A DNA stretch of 64,000 nucleotides from Casuarina equisetifolia. Taxonomy: Eukaryota > Streptophyta > Magnoliopsida > Fagales > Casuarinaceae. Each line of letters begins with the position of its first letter. Position 1 is the first letter of the stretch. Below the pieces are notes generated by a model. That model did not search any database. It saw nothing but the letters and a program-made list of their open reading frames with translations, and had not been told where the DNA came from. Both the position numbers and the translations under genes were made by a program. The stretch is taken from the NCBI GenBank assembly GCA_028551475.1, contig CM052360.1, positions 26,792,682-26,856,681 on the forward strand, written 5' to 3'. This document shows positions 1 to 10,338 of the stretch, in pieces.

Positions 1-780
1 TTTCATCCAAGTGTGGGTCAACCTAAAAAAAAATATTCATTGCATTTTACCAAAGGCCTTTCCACCATGTGATTCAAGACTCTTTAGTTGCCTTTCCATC
101 ATGAGATTTAAGATTTTTCAGCTTATAGTTCAAACAAGCTTATAGTTCATATTGACTTATCCACTTGTAGGGGATATTAAAATAAGAATCAACCAACAAG
201 GGTAAATAGTAATTTTTGTTGTTGGTTACAAAGACACGATGGTTGTAAAAGAGAATTTCTATCATCTTTTGATCACCATAAATGGACCAGGCAATTGTAC
301 TTTAAAATCATCAAATATACAAACTTTTCTTTGATATTTCTTCATTGTATTTTTCCTATTCTTATTTTCTTGTGTTGTTATTCTTATATATCAATTTTCA
401 AAATATTTTGTAAAATTCCTGTTTTAACTATAGCAAATGAACTTAGTGACTTTTTCTAATAGTAAACAAGGATGGTACCATAACACATTTTTTTAAGAAA
501 AACAAGACTAGACATAACAATCATAGTTTGTGGGAATATAAGTGTAAGTACATGAAATTAATTATTGAAAAGTTAAACCGAGTAACCTATAGATCAAGTC
601 CTCTGCGTAAACATATATATTTGGAAAAAGTAAAAATATAAAGAGCTGCATATAAGCTTAACCTTATGGAACTTTACAATTCATTAGACTAAGCAAGGCT
701 AGTGACTTGACCTAGATTCTTTCTAGGAATGAAAAAGAGCAAATTGAAAATAGCAGAAGATAGCCCCTTCCATTAATATT
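1..780. other. Intergenic, no gene seen
   Basis: AT-rich sequence with no open frame or motif that I can support as a gene. Confidence 0.6.
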
Positions 781-965
781 CAAGTTTGAATATTACTCAT
801 CCATGTGATCAATTTCGCCTTGGAAAATGATCAAATTTGGAAGTCACATCCATTCATCTTGAAAAGAATGACGATGGTAAAAGATCTTGAAACTCCATCT
901 TTGTCTTCTTAAAACTTGAATACATTTAGTCCATGTGACCAATCAAGTTGAATCACCTTGGAAAA

Positions 966-1342
966 TGATCCAATTTGGAAGTTTTCCATGCGTTCAACTT
1001 AGTTGTCACTGACCGTCATCCCTATACTGCAATAGCACTTCCGTGTAAAATTTGTTGGCTCTTTCAGATCCATGAGACAAGATATAATAATTAATGAAAG
1101 GGGAAGACAATACCCATGATACCCATGTGCATGCTTGACTCGACGAGTTCTAAAAATACCATCCTAACATTGTAGCGTTTGCAATGATCAAATTTGGAAG
1201 TTTTCCATGCGTTCAACTTAGCTGTCACTTACCGTCATCCCTATACTGCAATAGCACTTCCGCGTAGAATTTGTTGGCTCTTTGAGATCAATGGGACAAG
1301 ATATAATAATTAATGGAAGGGGAAGATAATGCCCATGATACC
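966..1342 (+). repeat. 158-bp direct duplication (966-1123 and 1185-1342)
   Basis: Two near-identical 158-bp segments lie 61 bp apart. Both run from a segment reading aatttggaagttttccatg to one reading gatataataattaatg and end in catgatacc. They differ at about a dozen positions. A more diverged relative of the left part (aaaatgatcaaatttggaag) precedes them at about 820-843, so this short stretch has duplicated more than once. No coding sense is visible. Confidence 0.85.
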
Positions 1343-1384
1343 AATCTGTCTGATCGAATGATTGGTTGACTCCACCAAATCGAT

Positions 1385-1690
1385 CACTTTTCTTTTAGAT
1401 AATGCATAGGACGAGTGGGAACCCTCTAACTATGAAGATGCAAAACAACTGATTATTAAAGATCTACCAACTAGTTTCTTGTCCGAAAGCAAGAAAATAC
1501 GAAAGCGAAGATTTTTAGCCGGCTGTTTCCTCTCCTAATCGCTATCAGGATGCGGCGTATGTGGTCATTGCGTATGAAAGCTTTGCAAAAATCTGATGTG
1601 CCTCCAAGATTGGGTTGGTAGGATGAATTTCCACTTCGGTTACTCCGGTATAAATTTCCAACAGTACCAAATCATTGCTACAATTTCTCC
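1385..1690 (+). repeat. R1 family fragment (resistance-gene-derived repeat)
   Basis: This fragment begins near ataatgcataggacgagtgg and contains gatctaccaactagtttctt, then a decayed DAAY stretch (about 1550-1562), then the tail ggttactccggtataaattt. The same modules in the same order recur at 24.6-24.86 kb and 43.4-43.69 kb, which marks it as a short copy of the dispersed R1 repeat. It is non-coding now. Confidence 0.6.
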
Positions 1691-1840
1691 AACTGTAATC
1701 CGATTGGCTTGGTAGTTATAGAGTTAACTTTTCACTTATAAAATTGAAAAAAAAAATTGTGTGAGCAAAAGGGTAGTTTCAATATCTAGTAATTGTATCT
1801 AGTTGTAGTGAAAATTTCTGTGACCAATTAGAATACAAAA

Positions 1841-1853
1841 AAAAGGGTACTTT
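1841..1853 (+). repeat. Target-site duplication, left copy (LINE 1)
   Basis: The 13-bp sequence aaaagggtacttt occurs here and again at 2829-2841. The two copies bracket the LINE exactly, with the element's poly-A (poly-T on +) starting directly after this copy. Confidence 0.85.
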
Positions 1854-2828
1854 TTTTTTTTTTGGTTTTTAATGTGAGTTGCATTAATAGAATATCATAT
1901 ACAAAAGCACATGGACATATCCCAATATTACAATAATTTTCAAAAATAAACTAAGAGTAAGAAAAAATAGAGGTTGGAAGTCTCCAGATCTCACTAAAAA
2001 ATACATTACTTTGTGAGGGTTTGATATTGTGAAGCAGAGAAGCTCTCTCTCGTACAATTTTCTTTACTTTAGCCAACAAGATTGGAATGTCAACTAATGT
2101 ATTTTGAAATCTTTTTCTATTTCTTTATGCCCAAATGCAATAAATACAAGTTAAAAATGATATTTTAAAAAGTTTTGCAGCGAGATCTTTACCTTTAGAT
2201 GCTTTAATCATCCATTTTAATTCTTCATTCCATCTTTCGATGTGATGTCGAATTCCATTTTGAGCAAGGATATTCTTCCAAATCAACATTGTGCAAGGAC
2301 ATTAAAAAAAAAGATGACTCTTGTTTTCTACTTGAGCCTGACAAAAATCACAGTATTGGTTAATTGTAGGAAGTTATTGTACTATTCTCTTTGCTGTAGA
2401 AAGTCGATCATGACAAACTAGCTATTCAATAAAGTTATGCTTGCAAATCCCGCCGGTCCAAATTAGATCATATCAATTTACTTTCTCATTTATTGGTTGA
2501 AGGTTTTGATAAATAGCTTTGCAACAATAGGCAGACCTTGAAAGAACTGAGGTAAGCATGGGCCTTAACTTGAGAAGGCCTCTCCAACTCCATACCATTG
2601 AACCTTTGATTTGAAGCTGCATTATTGAAATTCTTTTACATTTAGTGCTATGTATCCACTTACTCCATAATGATTCATCTGATAGATTTATGAGAGTCCA
2701 AAGCATACATCCTAAAAGGACTTTATTCCAAAGTTTAAGGTTCAACAATCCCAATCCTCTTCCTTCTTTGGTGAGCAAACTGTTTGCCAAGCAATTTTGT
2801 GGGAACGTTGTATATCTGTACTTCCTGC
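1854..2828 (-). mobile_element. 5'-truncated LINE (non-LTR retrotransposon), 3' end with poly-A
   Basis: On the minus strand this encodes the last part of a plant LINE reverse transcriptase: the RT tail (KIAWQTVCSPKKE, then a frame change into GLGLLNLKLWNKVLL), and further on the zinc-binding zf-RVT end with C-x2-C, SHLFF and CIYCIW. It has one frameshift in the KKEG region and several stops, so it is dead. A T-tract at 1851-1863 on + is its poly-A tail. A perfect 13-bp duplication flanks it. The 5' truncation is typical of target-primed reverse transcription. The longest remaining open piece is 2473-2790. Its 3' half is closely related to the elements at 31.0 kb and 37.1 kb. Confidence 0.9.
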
Positions 2829-2841
2829 AAAAGGGTACTTT
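2829..2841 (+). repeat. Target-site duplication, right copy (LINE 1)
   Basis: aaaagggtacttt, matching 1841-1853. It marks the 5' boundary of the minus-strand LINE. Confidence 0.85.
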
Positions 2842-3009
2842 CTATATTTACACAATATGACATTATTTTTGTAAATATATCAATGGTATAGTAGTTGATT
2901 ACTTGCTATCCAAAACTTAAATCCTAACCTTATATTTTCAAATCTTTTTTTTACCTAACAAAAAATCACATTATTCTTATTTATTTATGTTTTTATTATT
3001 AATAATTAA

Positions 3010-3593
3010 CTGGTTTAGGAACCTATTAGGAATATTGTTGAGGCTGCCCTTTCACCTCTCCTTAATTATTAAGTTATTTCTACTAGACCTCCTTGGAGGC
3101 CCTGGGTGCGTCGAGCAACGTGCACTGAACGTAACTAGTGGGTTTATTACCAAAAATTGATCACCTCGCATTTGAATGCATGGGTAGGATCTGCTGACTA
3201 AGATGCAAGGCGAGTCGAAGGACTATTAAAATGTCAAGACTACCGGAGAAAACAAGACAGTAAGAAGGCAAGAAATACTTTCCAGGCTGTTTCCTCTTTG
3301 GCTTGTCAGAAAACAACCTTGCTCCTTCGGCACACCTAGAGACACTTTCTAGAATCATAATATCTAAATCCGGACGGATAGTTTGTTGGAGGTACATCAA
3401 AAGTTGAAGGACTATTAAAATGTCAAGACTACCGGAGAAAACAAGACAATAAGAAGGCAAGAAATACTTTCCAGGCTGTTTCCTCTTTGGCTCGTCAGAA
3501 AACAACCTTGCTCCTTCGGCACACCTGGAGACACCTTCTAGAATCATAATATCTAAATCCGGACGGATAGTTTGTTGGAGGTACATCAAAAGT
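3010..3593. repeat. Repeat block with 189-bp tandem duplication (3216-3404, 3405-3593)
   Basis: Two adjacent 189-bp units differ at only a few positions. Each runs from gaaggactattaaaatgtc to ggaggtacatcaaaagt. Because 189 is 63 codons, a minus-strand open frame (3161-3589) passes through both, giving two near-identical 63-residue repeats that contain RPDLDIMILE and KRKQPGKYFLPSYCL. I recognise no protein family. A diverged single copy with the same left flank (cgtcgagcaacgtgca, caaatgcatgg) lies at about 44.39-44.82 kb, where the frame is not kept. I therefore read it as a duplicated non-coding block and not as a gene. Confidence 0.7.
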
Positions 3594-3920
3594 ATGAGGA
3601 TGGGTTTTTAGCCTTGTAAGTAATAAGATTTTTGTACCTAATGTTTTAAGATTTTAAAATAAATTCTTATAATCTAATATAATATCACAGCTAAGTATGA
3701 GCCTTTAGTTTGTAATCACTTAGCTCTCAGAGTTGGATTTTTGTTTATATATAGTGCTTATGTCAACATACATGTTAGGAGAAGTATAAGTAGATTTTTT
3801 TTACCTGATATCTTAAGATTTTGAAATGAACCCTCATTTATAATAATATATTATACCCTTCTTCAATTCAATATTTTTAGTTTCCAATAATTATCTTTTT
3901 TAAAACCATTGAGAATGAAG
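3594..3920. other. Intergenic, no gene seen
   Basis: AT-rich spacer between the 189-bp tandem repeat and the R1 repeat. No coding or RNA signal is visible. Confidence 0.5.
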
Positions 3921-3929
3921 TTTTTTGCT

Positions 3930-5110
3930 TTATAGCTCCTCTTGCAATTAATAATCCAAAGGTTGCTAGGGGTGAAGCCTACTTATGAAGCAATGCCTTG
4001 TTTCAAAATTTTCTTTTTCTCTCTTTCGGATTTCTTTTAGAACTTTTACCTGTGCGTGAAAATTCTTCATAAATCTGTATTTGGCAGCTTTTTTTTTTTT
4101 TTCTTCCAGTCAACAAGCGCTAGAAAGTAGTGCCAATTAAAACTATCGAATTCTTCTTTTACAGAGGGTAGATTTTAATCCCCCTTTTGGTTTTTATTTT
4201 TATGGTAAAGAGGTTTCTAGAGTTGTTTTGCATATTGAACAGCTACTTAGATGGCACCCTTCAACTTTCAACTTTTGATGCTTGCATCTGTCATGGTACA
4301 TTTCAGACGGCCAAACTGTCAACATACCACGTGCTTGGTGTAATGGACTGACTCCAGTAATTAAAACTTTATTCATCGGCGGAGTTTCCTTCATAAGTCA
4401 AATTTTGACATCTTGTTATTCAACTGATTAGGAAATTTAATTGGAAACTCTATAGGGAATAGTGTTTAGATTTCACTTGCACCAGTCGCACCCTTTCTTA
4501 TTTTATTGGAGTGATTTCTCGTTATTAGCCATACCACGTGCATGGTATGGATAATCACGTTGACTCCCCTAAGGTCAATAACGTTGTTTTTAAATAATGC
4601 ATTGGATGAGAGGCAACCTCCGCCGATGAAGTGCAAAAGTAATGATTATTAAAGGACTGCGGACTACTTTTTTGTCTGACAGCAAGAAAATAATGATGCA
4701 ATGATGCTTCCCTTGGCTGTTTCCTCCTCAGAATTGTCTGAAGAGAGCGTCGTTTCTTAGTGCGAAAGATGCTGTTTACGAAGCAGATGACGTATTGGAT
4801 GAGATGGCTAGTAACGCTTGCAACGTGTTTGGAATTCAAAGAACTGCAAGTGGGGTACGAAACTCCATGTGAATGAGATACCACGATAAATAATATAAAG
4901 TGGAAGCAGGCAGCAGGGATGTGATCGAAGAAAACCACGTGAAACATTGAATATAAGAAAAAGCAACTGCTGATAAAAGCAATGTTAAGAACCTTCAAAA
5001 GTGTTTTGGAGTTACAGTTATGTTTCCAAATGGTTTTGGAATTATTTCCACTCTCTTCATCTTCTTTGATTACCAAATGAGCATGAGAACAGTTATATTG
5101 CAAACAACTG
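3930..5110 (+). pseudogene. R1 copy with CC-domain relic of a CC-NBS-LRR gene
   Basis: This is the most informative copy of the dispersed R1 repeat. At 4762-4872 an open frame of 36 codons plus stop starts AKDAVYEADDVLDEMASN. That is the characteristic late coiled-coil (Rx_N) segment of plant CC-NBS-LRR resistance proteins, commonly LKDAVYEADDVLDE. It ends at a TGA after GVRNSM, and no NBS or LRR follows. Upstream modules (gtttctagagttgttttgca at about 4208; attggatgagaggcaacc at about 4600) recur in the other R1 copies, where the same motif has decayed further (AAYKVGDV at 24.75 kb, TAYEAGDV at 35.6 kb). The minus-strand open frame over 4555-5103 is an antisense shadow. Confidence 0.65.
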
Positions 5111-5440
5111 AAGAAAAGTTGATGGCTCTTGAAAGTTGATAGCCCTTCATATATGTTTATATGTCACATCCTTGATTGGGAATTCTATAAACAATAGTGC
5201 TGAAACTCAATTTGCACCCCTCATTAATTGTGTGCGCGTTTTTTGTATTTGTGTTTTATGTTGAGAATATGATTTATGTGTTTTGCTTTTGATTTCTTCG
5301 TACATCGCTTTTTTCTGACACGCGTAGCATTTGTTGTCTCTCTCTCTCGATACATATATTCTTGCTTTGGTCCCATTAGCAGTGTCCGCAACTAGAATAC
5401 AAAAGAAAATATACAGAAGAAAATCCATTTCTTACCTCCA
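5110..5440. other. Intergenic, no gene seen
   Basis: Spacer between the R1 copy and the copia gag. It may hold the decayed leader or LTR of that copia element, but I see no clear LTR end. Confidence 0.4.
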
Positions 5441-7745
5441 TGGCCGGTGGAAAACAAAAGAAGAGCAACAAGAACCATTTACCATCATCACCCAATAGTC
5501 CTCTAGCGAATGCCATGGCCTGGATGATCAAGAATGACCCAATTTATATGAGTACATATGAGCTTCTAGGTGTCCTGATTATTCCAGTGAAGTTGATTGG
5601 AGCTTGAAACTTTGCCTATTGGTCTCGTGACATGCAAATCACACTGCTTGGAAAGAATAAACTTGCCATTGTTGATGAAACCATACTGGTTCACCTCTTG
5701 ATTTTCCTCTACGGTCTCACTAGGAGGGATGCAATGCCTTTGTCCTATCTTGGCTCCACACATTTTTGTCACTGACCCTCTATCGCAGTCAACTTAAGCA
5801 ACGAAGGCCCTCGATGTATGGAAGAATGTTTCTATATTTGAAAAGATTAAGAGCAAGGAGATCATTTCAGTGAAAAGAGAAGTCAATTTATGTGTTTGGT
5901 TAGATAAGACAGTTGACAAGTGTATAAATTGGTGTGAGAAATTGTGAGGTCATCTACATAGCTACATTGCCATTCGTCATCCTAAATTGGTGAAACTTGA
6001 CTCATTTTCTGTGTATGAAGAAAGGGGCCACGGGGTCAAGTTTTTGTTTGGCCTCACTGCATCAGATTTAGCCCTTCTATCTCAAATTCCTAACATCCGG
6101 CCACTTCCATCTCTTGAGGACATGATCTCCATGATGCGGGAGGAGGAAGCCACTAGGAAACTTGCTGGTAAAGACAGGGCTAACCTTCCCCGTGATGCAA
6201 CCACCCGACACCTTATCGTATGCCTTGGAAGAGATAACTTTGGGCCTTCAATGTTAGTAGCAATTATAACTCTGAAAAATGCTCCAAAAAAAGATATTTG
6301 CAGCTTTGCAAGAAAATCGGGCACAAGAAGGAAGCTTGTTTCAAACATGTGAAGTGTTTATATTTTGGGCTGCACAAGCACAAGAAAGAGAAGTGCTACA
6401 TGCTTGTTCCGTACCTACTGAAACACAAAGGAGAGGAAGAGAATACATCCTTGGTTACAAATGTTGCTGGTTCTAAAAGGATATCTTCATCTATGCCCTT
6501 TGAATTCACTAGGGAACAAGTTAAAGCAAATCTTGACCCTTATTAACAAGAATGCCACCAATAGTGCCAACATGGTAAGCATACCATCAACACCCTCCTC
6601 AATTTTGATTTTAAATATAGACGCTAGAGACCATGGAAAGATACTCATGAATGTAGGACAGTATTTGCTTAATAATACCTATATTCTCATTACTTATATT
6701 GGATTTGTGACTTTACCTAATGACATTTTGTTAAAAACTATTGTATATTCTTCCGTGATACAAAATATTATAATTTATTAAAATAAAAAGTTTGTTACAT
6801 GAATTGTTCAAATGAAAAGGTATTACAACATTGGCAAAGCAAACACACTCATTTTTCCTTACTAGCATTACTTCCACTTAACGAATTTTTTAGCTAACTC
6901 AAATTGACATTTATGGCCCTACAAGTTTTCTACACATTCAGGAGTTCATTATTTTCTCATTATTGTAGATGACTTTTACTTGAACATTCCTCATGAAAGC
7001 TGAAATTGAAACCTTAGCTAACATTAAAAATTTCTTGATGGTAAATACCCAATTTGAGACCTTAGTTAGGCATGTTAAGACTAACAATGCCTTAAATTTC
7101 TTTGGATTAAAATGTACATCTTTTTTATATCCCTAGATATTATTGATAAGAGTGCATTTGCCTATACCTCATAAAAAAATGAGATGATAAAGAGCAAATA
7201 CTATCACATTTTGAATGCTTCATGTGCATTACAAGTCCAAGCACAAGTTCCTCTTCGCTTTTATAGTTAGTATTTACTCACTGTTGACTATTTGATTACT
7301 AGGACACCTACCTCTATCTTCGAAATGGAACACTTCCTTTGAGATTCTCCATGAAAAAGAACCTTCTCTTGTTCACTTGCATGTATTTGAATGTTTATGT
7401 TATGTTACTAAACTTACATAGCACAATTAGTTCAAGCGTAGGGCAATCAAATGCATATTTATGGGATACATTGATACCTAGAAGGGCATTTTTTGTATGG
7501 TGTTAAAAGGGGACATTTCTCAATTAGTAAGAATGTAGTTTTTTATGAGGATCTTTTCCTTTTTGCATAGTTCTTAGGATCTTATCTTGAGCTTTAAGGA
7601 CTAGCCACTATGTCTAATGTACCTATGAGTGATAATGCTTATCCTTCATCATGCAACACATTATTTGTTGCCCTAAGTTTACTACCATAAGTTCCCATCA
7701 TGGTCATAGAAAATAGGTCTCCTATTGTTACACCTATATTTGATT
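5440..7745 (+). mobile_element. Decayed Ty1-copia retrotransposon (gag to integrase)
   Basis: Reading on +, a gag start (MAGGKQKKSNKN near 5440) is followed by NFAYWSRDMQITLLGKNKL, the usual copia-gag WSR core. Next come the gag C-terminal half in 5987-6352 (FLFGLTASDLALLSQI) and a zinc-knuckle remnant, CKKIGHKKEACFK, at about 6307-6345. Near 6620 is a protease-like IDARDHG in place of DTGATDH. An integrase region near 6960-7130 includes VDDF and NTQFETLVR. At about 7290-7565 it reads RTPTSIF, then GVKRGHFSISKNVVFYEDLF. Many stops and frame changes make it non-functional. It ends abruptly near 7745, where an opposite-strand copia starts. No RT or RNase H remains. Confidence 0.8.
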
Positions 7746-9440
7746 TGACCAACCCTATACTATCAAGAGTTGTTTAGCTTGATACTTGGACTTAATATAT
7801 GATAGTTAATGTGCTTTGCCAAACTTACATCTAGCATAAACTATTTTTGCAAGCACTTCTGGTTAAGGAAGACAATTTAATATCAACTTTTCCATCATTA
7901 TTCTTAACTTGCTATACTTAACATGTGCAAGTCGAGCATCCCCTAATTTACAATTTCATCTTTCCTTATCTTTTCTACATAAGTTGTTTTTGTAGACATT
8001 ATATAGATAAAGTCTATCTTTCTTCCTTTTATAATTGGTTCATCTAAAATTTTATGTGTTAGCATACTATAAGATCCTTTGGGCCAAATACCACATAATT
8101 TCTTTTCTAAGCTATTTAAGATACAAATGGTAAATTCTTCTTCATACGTGGGACAAGGCATATATTTTCTAGCTAAGCTCCGTTTAGGCTAAAGCATATA
8201 ATGCATGTTTCTCATGTGAGTGATGGAAGCTTTGCATTATTCATCTTCATTACTACTTTCTTGCCTTTGTATTCCTTCATGCTTTGGAGCTTCTCTTTGC
8301 ATCCTATCATATGATTGGCACACTTGGAGTCCATTATCTAATCTCAATCATAATCTATGGTGGCAAGATTCAAAGTGTAGGCTTTTGCTTATTCAATTGT
8401 TGAACATGATGTTTCAATAGTTAATCTTTCTTCATCACTTCTTCCTTCTTAAGTGGCTGACGTTGCTGAATTACTTTGCATTGGTTTGTTCTTCTTGAAC
8501 TAGTGATCCTAAATATAATGTCTTTTTTTGTTGCAATTGTAGCATTCAAACATTGACTAATTATTATTGCATTGCTAAGGAGAGTGAGTTTGAACATGCA
8601 AATTTTAGCCTTACAAATCTCCCCATTCCTAATTACTTCTCTTTTATAGGTGAGTTTTGGAAGGATTTTGCTTCTTTAGGTTGCCACTCGGTCTACCTTT
8701 CCAAGCAAAAAGTGCCTCTTCGATATCCTTTTGTGAAGCACTAGTCTTTGGCTTATTTAGGGCTTCTTGATTAGCTTAACAAAATTTCCAATTCTATGAG
8801 TGATGGTTAAGTAAACCATTCTTTAATAGCAACCATAGGCCTTTCATATTTGGGTTTTAATGCTCGTATAATAATTCATCTTAATTGTGTTTCATTTATT
8901 ACTGATTCTTTATTAAGTCAATATATCTTGTCACAAATACTTTTTACTTTAGTAAAATATTGACTAATTGTCTTGAATCCTTGACCAATTGATGTAAGCT
9001 CATTTTCCAACTTTTGAAGCCTAGCTTCATGTGTTTTGGAAAATAGCTTTGCCAAGATATCTCATGCTTTTTTTTTTAGTCTCAACACTTTTAATCTTTA
9101 TCAATAGTAACATAAAGGACCTTGCTAGCCTTGACTTTTCATTTCTTTTTTATCTTTTTCTTAATGGTGGAATAACCTCACTCCCATTTGTGATATCCCA
9201 TAGGTTCTAGCCTTGTAGATAAGACTTCATGCATGTGCTACAATAATCATAGTTATAGTTGTTAAGCTTCTCCAATCTTCTAGTTGTATATGTAAAGTTT
9301 ATTATTATGATTGGCATCGTACCTCTTACTCCACACCAAGAAGCTAAGTCCTAGACTAGTTGGCTTCACAACAACTTGTTGCTCACAATGGACGATCTTG
9401 ACTTTGTTTCAATAAAGTAACAACCTTATTCTTGCTATTC
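7745..9440 (-). mobile_element. Second copia element, opposite strand, gag to pre-integrase
   Basis: The minus strand carries a different copia lineage. From high to low coordinates: LEKLNNYNYDYCSTCMKSYL (gag start, about 9290), LQKLENELTSIGQGFKTISQ and IIIRALKPKYERPMVAI (gag core), a zinc knuckle CYNCNKKRHYI (about 8530), a protease site DSKCANHM in place of DSGCSNHM (about 8310), then the open piece 7943-8161 with IYIMSTKTTYVEKIRKDE. GAG-pre-integrase follows (KYSKLRIMMEKLILNCLP, CKFGKAH) to about 7770. Stops occur throughout. RT and integrase are missing. Whether this element inserted into the + element or the two were joined by deletion cannot be settled here. Confidence 0.8.
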
Positions 9441-10209
9441 AATATTAATTATGCAAAATATTGCCACTACTTGTTGGGCTTCAATATTACTTTTTGAAAC
9501 TCAAGTGGGCCCAAAATGATACTCAAAGGAAGACAAAAAATAAAACTTATGATATTGTCAATACGAAGACAATTTTACAAGGCCAAAAACTAACAACAGC
9601 ATGTACATGCGCTCACCTCTTCACACACCCGACGCTTCTCACTTTTACCTTGCGCTCTTGCACACTTCCTATCGGATACTTAGTGGGTAGCGAGGCCCCC
9701 CTTTTTAAACTCAACGGCTTTCAATTTTTTATGCTCCTTTATGTCAGTGGCTTTATTTATTTATTTATTTTTATTTTTATTTTTAATTTCCGTGTTTCTA
9801 GGCTCCATACTTCTCTACTCTTTTCTACTTTTTTCTAATATTTTTATTTTATTTTTCTTTTCATGGTACCCATTATGACAGCGTTGATATTTCCTTAACA
9901 GAGAGCCACAACAAGTGTAGTGAGAAAATATGGCCCGTGGACTACTAATTTGTCTCACTTTGCTCATTACTTGTGAGTTCTATAATAGATTATTCATTTT
10001 CTATTTGAATCTCAAGAAGATAGTAACAGCTCTGCATTATTCAAAAGCAACTTGATTAATTTTAGTGGAGAACAGCTAATTGATCTGTACAGTGTTCGTG
10101 GACCTGTGAACATAAATTTAGTTGACACGAGAACCATTTTACATGCAATATCATGGTTTAAAGATGGGGCAAGCTAGGGGCAAAGGTTCTCTCATTCACT
10201 GCAAAGAAA
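9440..10209. other. Region upstream of SEO array; shared with 51.0-51.68 kb
   Basis: From about 9640 this stretch resembles the region upstream of the second SEO array (from about 51,010; for example gctcttgcacactttcc-like sequence, and ccaagctagggcaaag-like sequence next to the first exon). The duplication of the two arrays therefore included upstream DNA. It contains an ATTT-rich run at 9755-9790. No exon for an SEO N-terminal domain is visible. A promoter would have to lie here, but I cannot point to a convincing TATA box. Confidence 0.5.
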
Positions 10210-10338
10210 ATGGAGGTAGCGAGGAGATTGAAGGAAGTTCTAGGAGCACCTGACGAAGTCACGGAAGTCTTGAAGGCGCTAATTTCCTCCGGGGGTGGTG
10301 TGCCGCGTCTTCTTGATGCTTCTACTTCGAACGTAGTG
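10210..10338 (+). CDS. SEO array exon 1 (unit A, LKALIS exon)
   Basis: This 43-codon exon reads MEVARRLKEVLGAPDEVTEV, then LKALISSGGGVPRLLDAST, equivalent to the SEO stretch before the thioredoxin-like domain. The donor is GTG|GTTACA, phase 0. The paralogue at 51,682 has a clean acceptor (ttgcag) followed by AGAAAATGG. Here that acceptor reads gcaaag, so either the ATG at 10210 is the true start or acceptor use has shifted. Confidence 0.55.

Noticed and set aside
4555..5103. 182-residue open frame on minus
   Set aside because: It covers the R1 repeat in antisense to the CC-domain relic, shows no family motif, and other R1 copies do not keep it.
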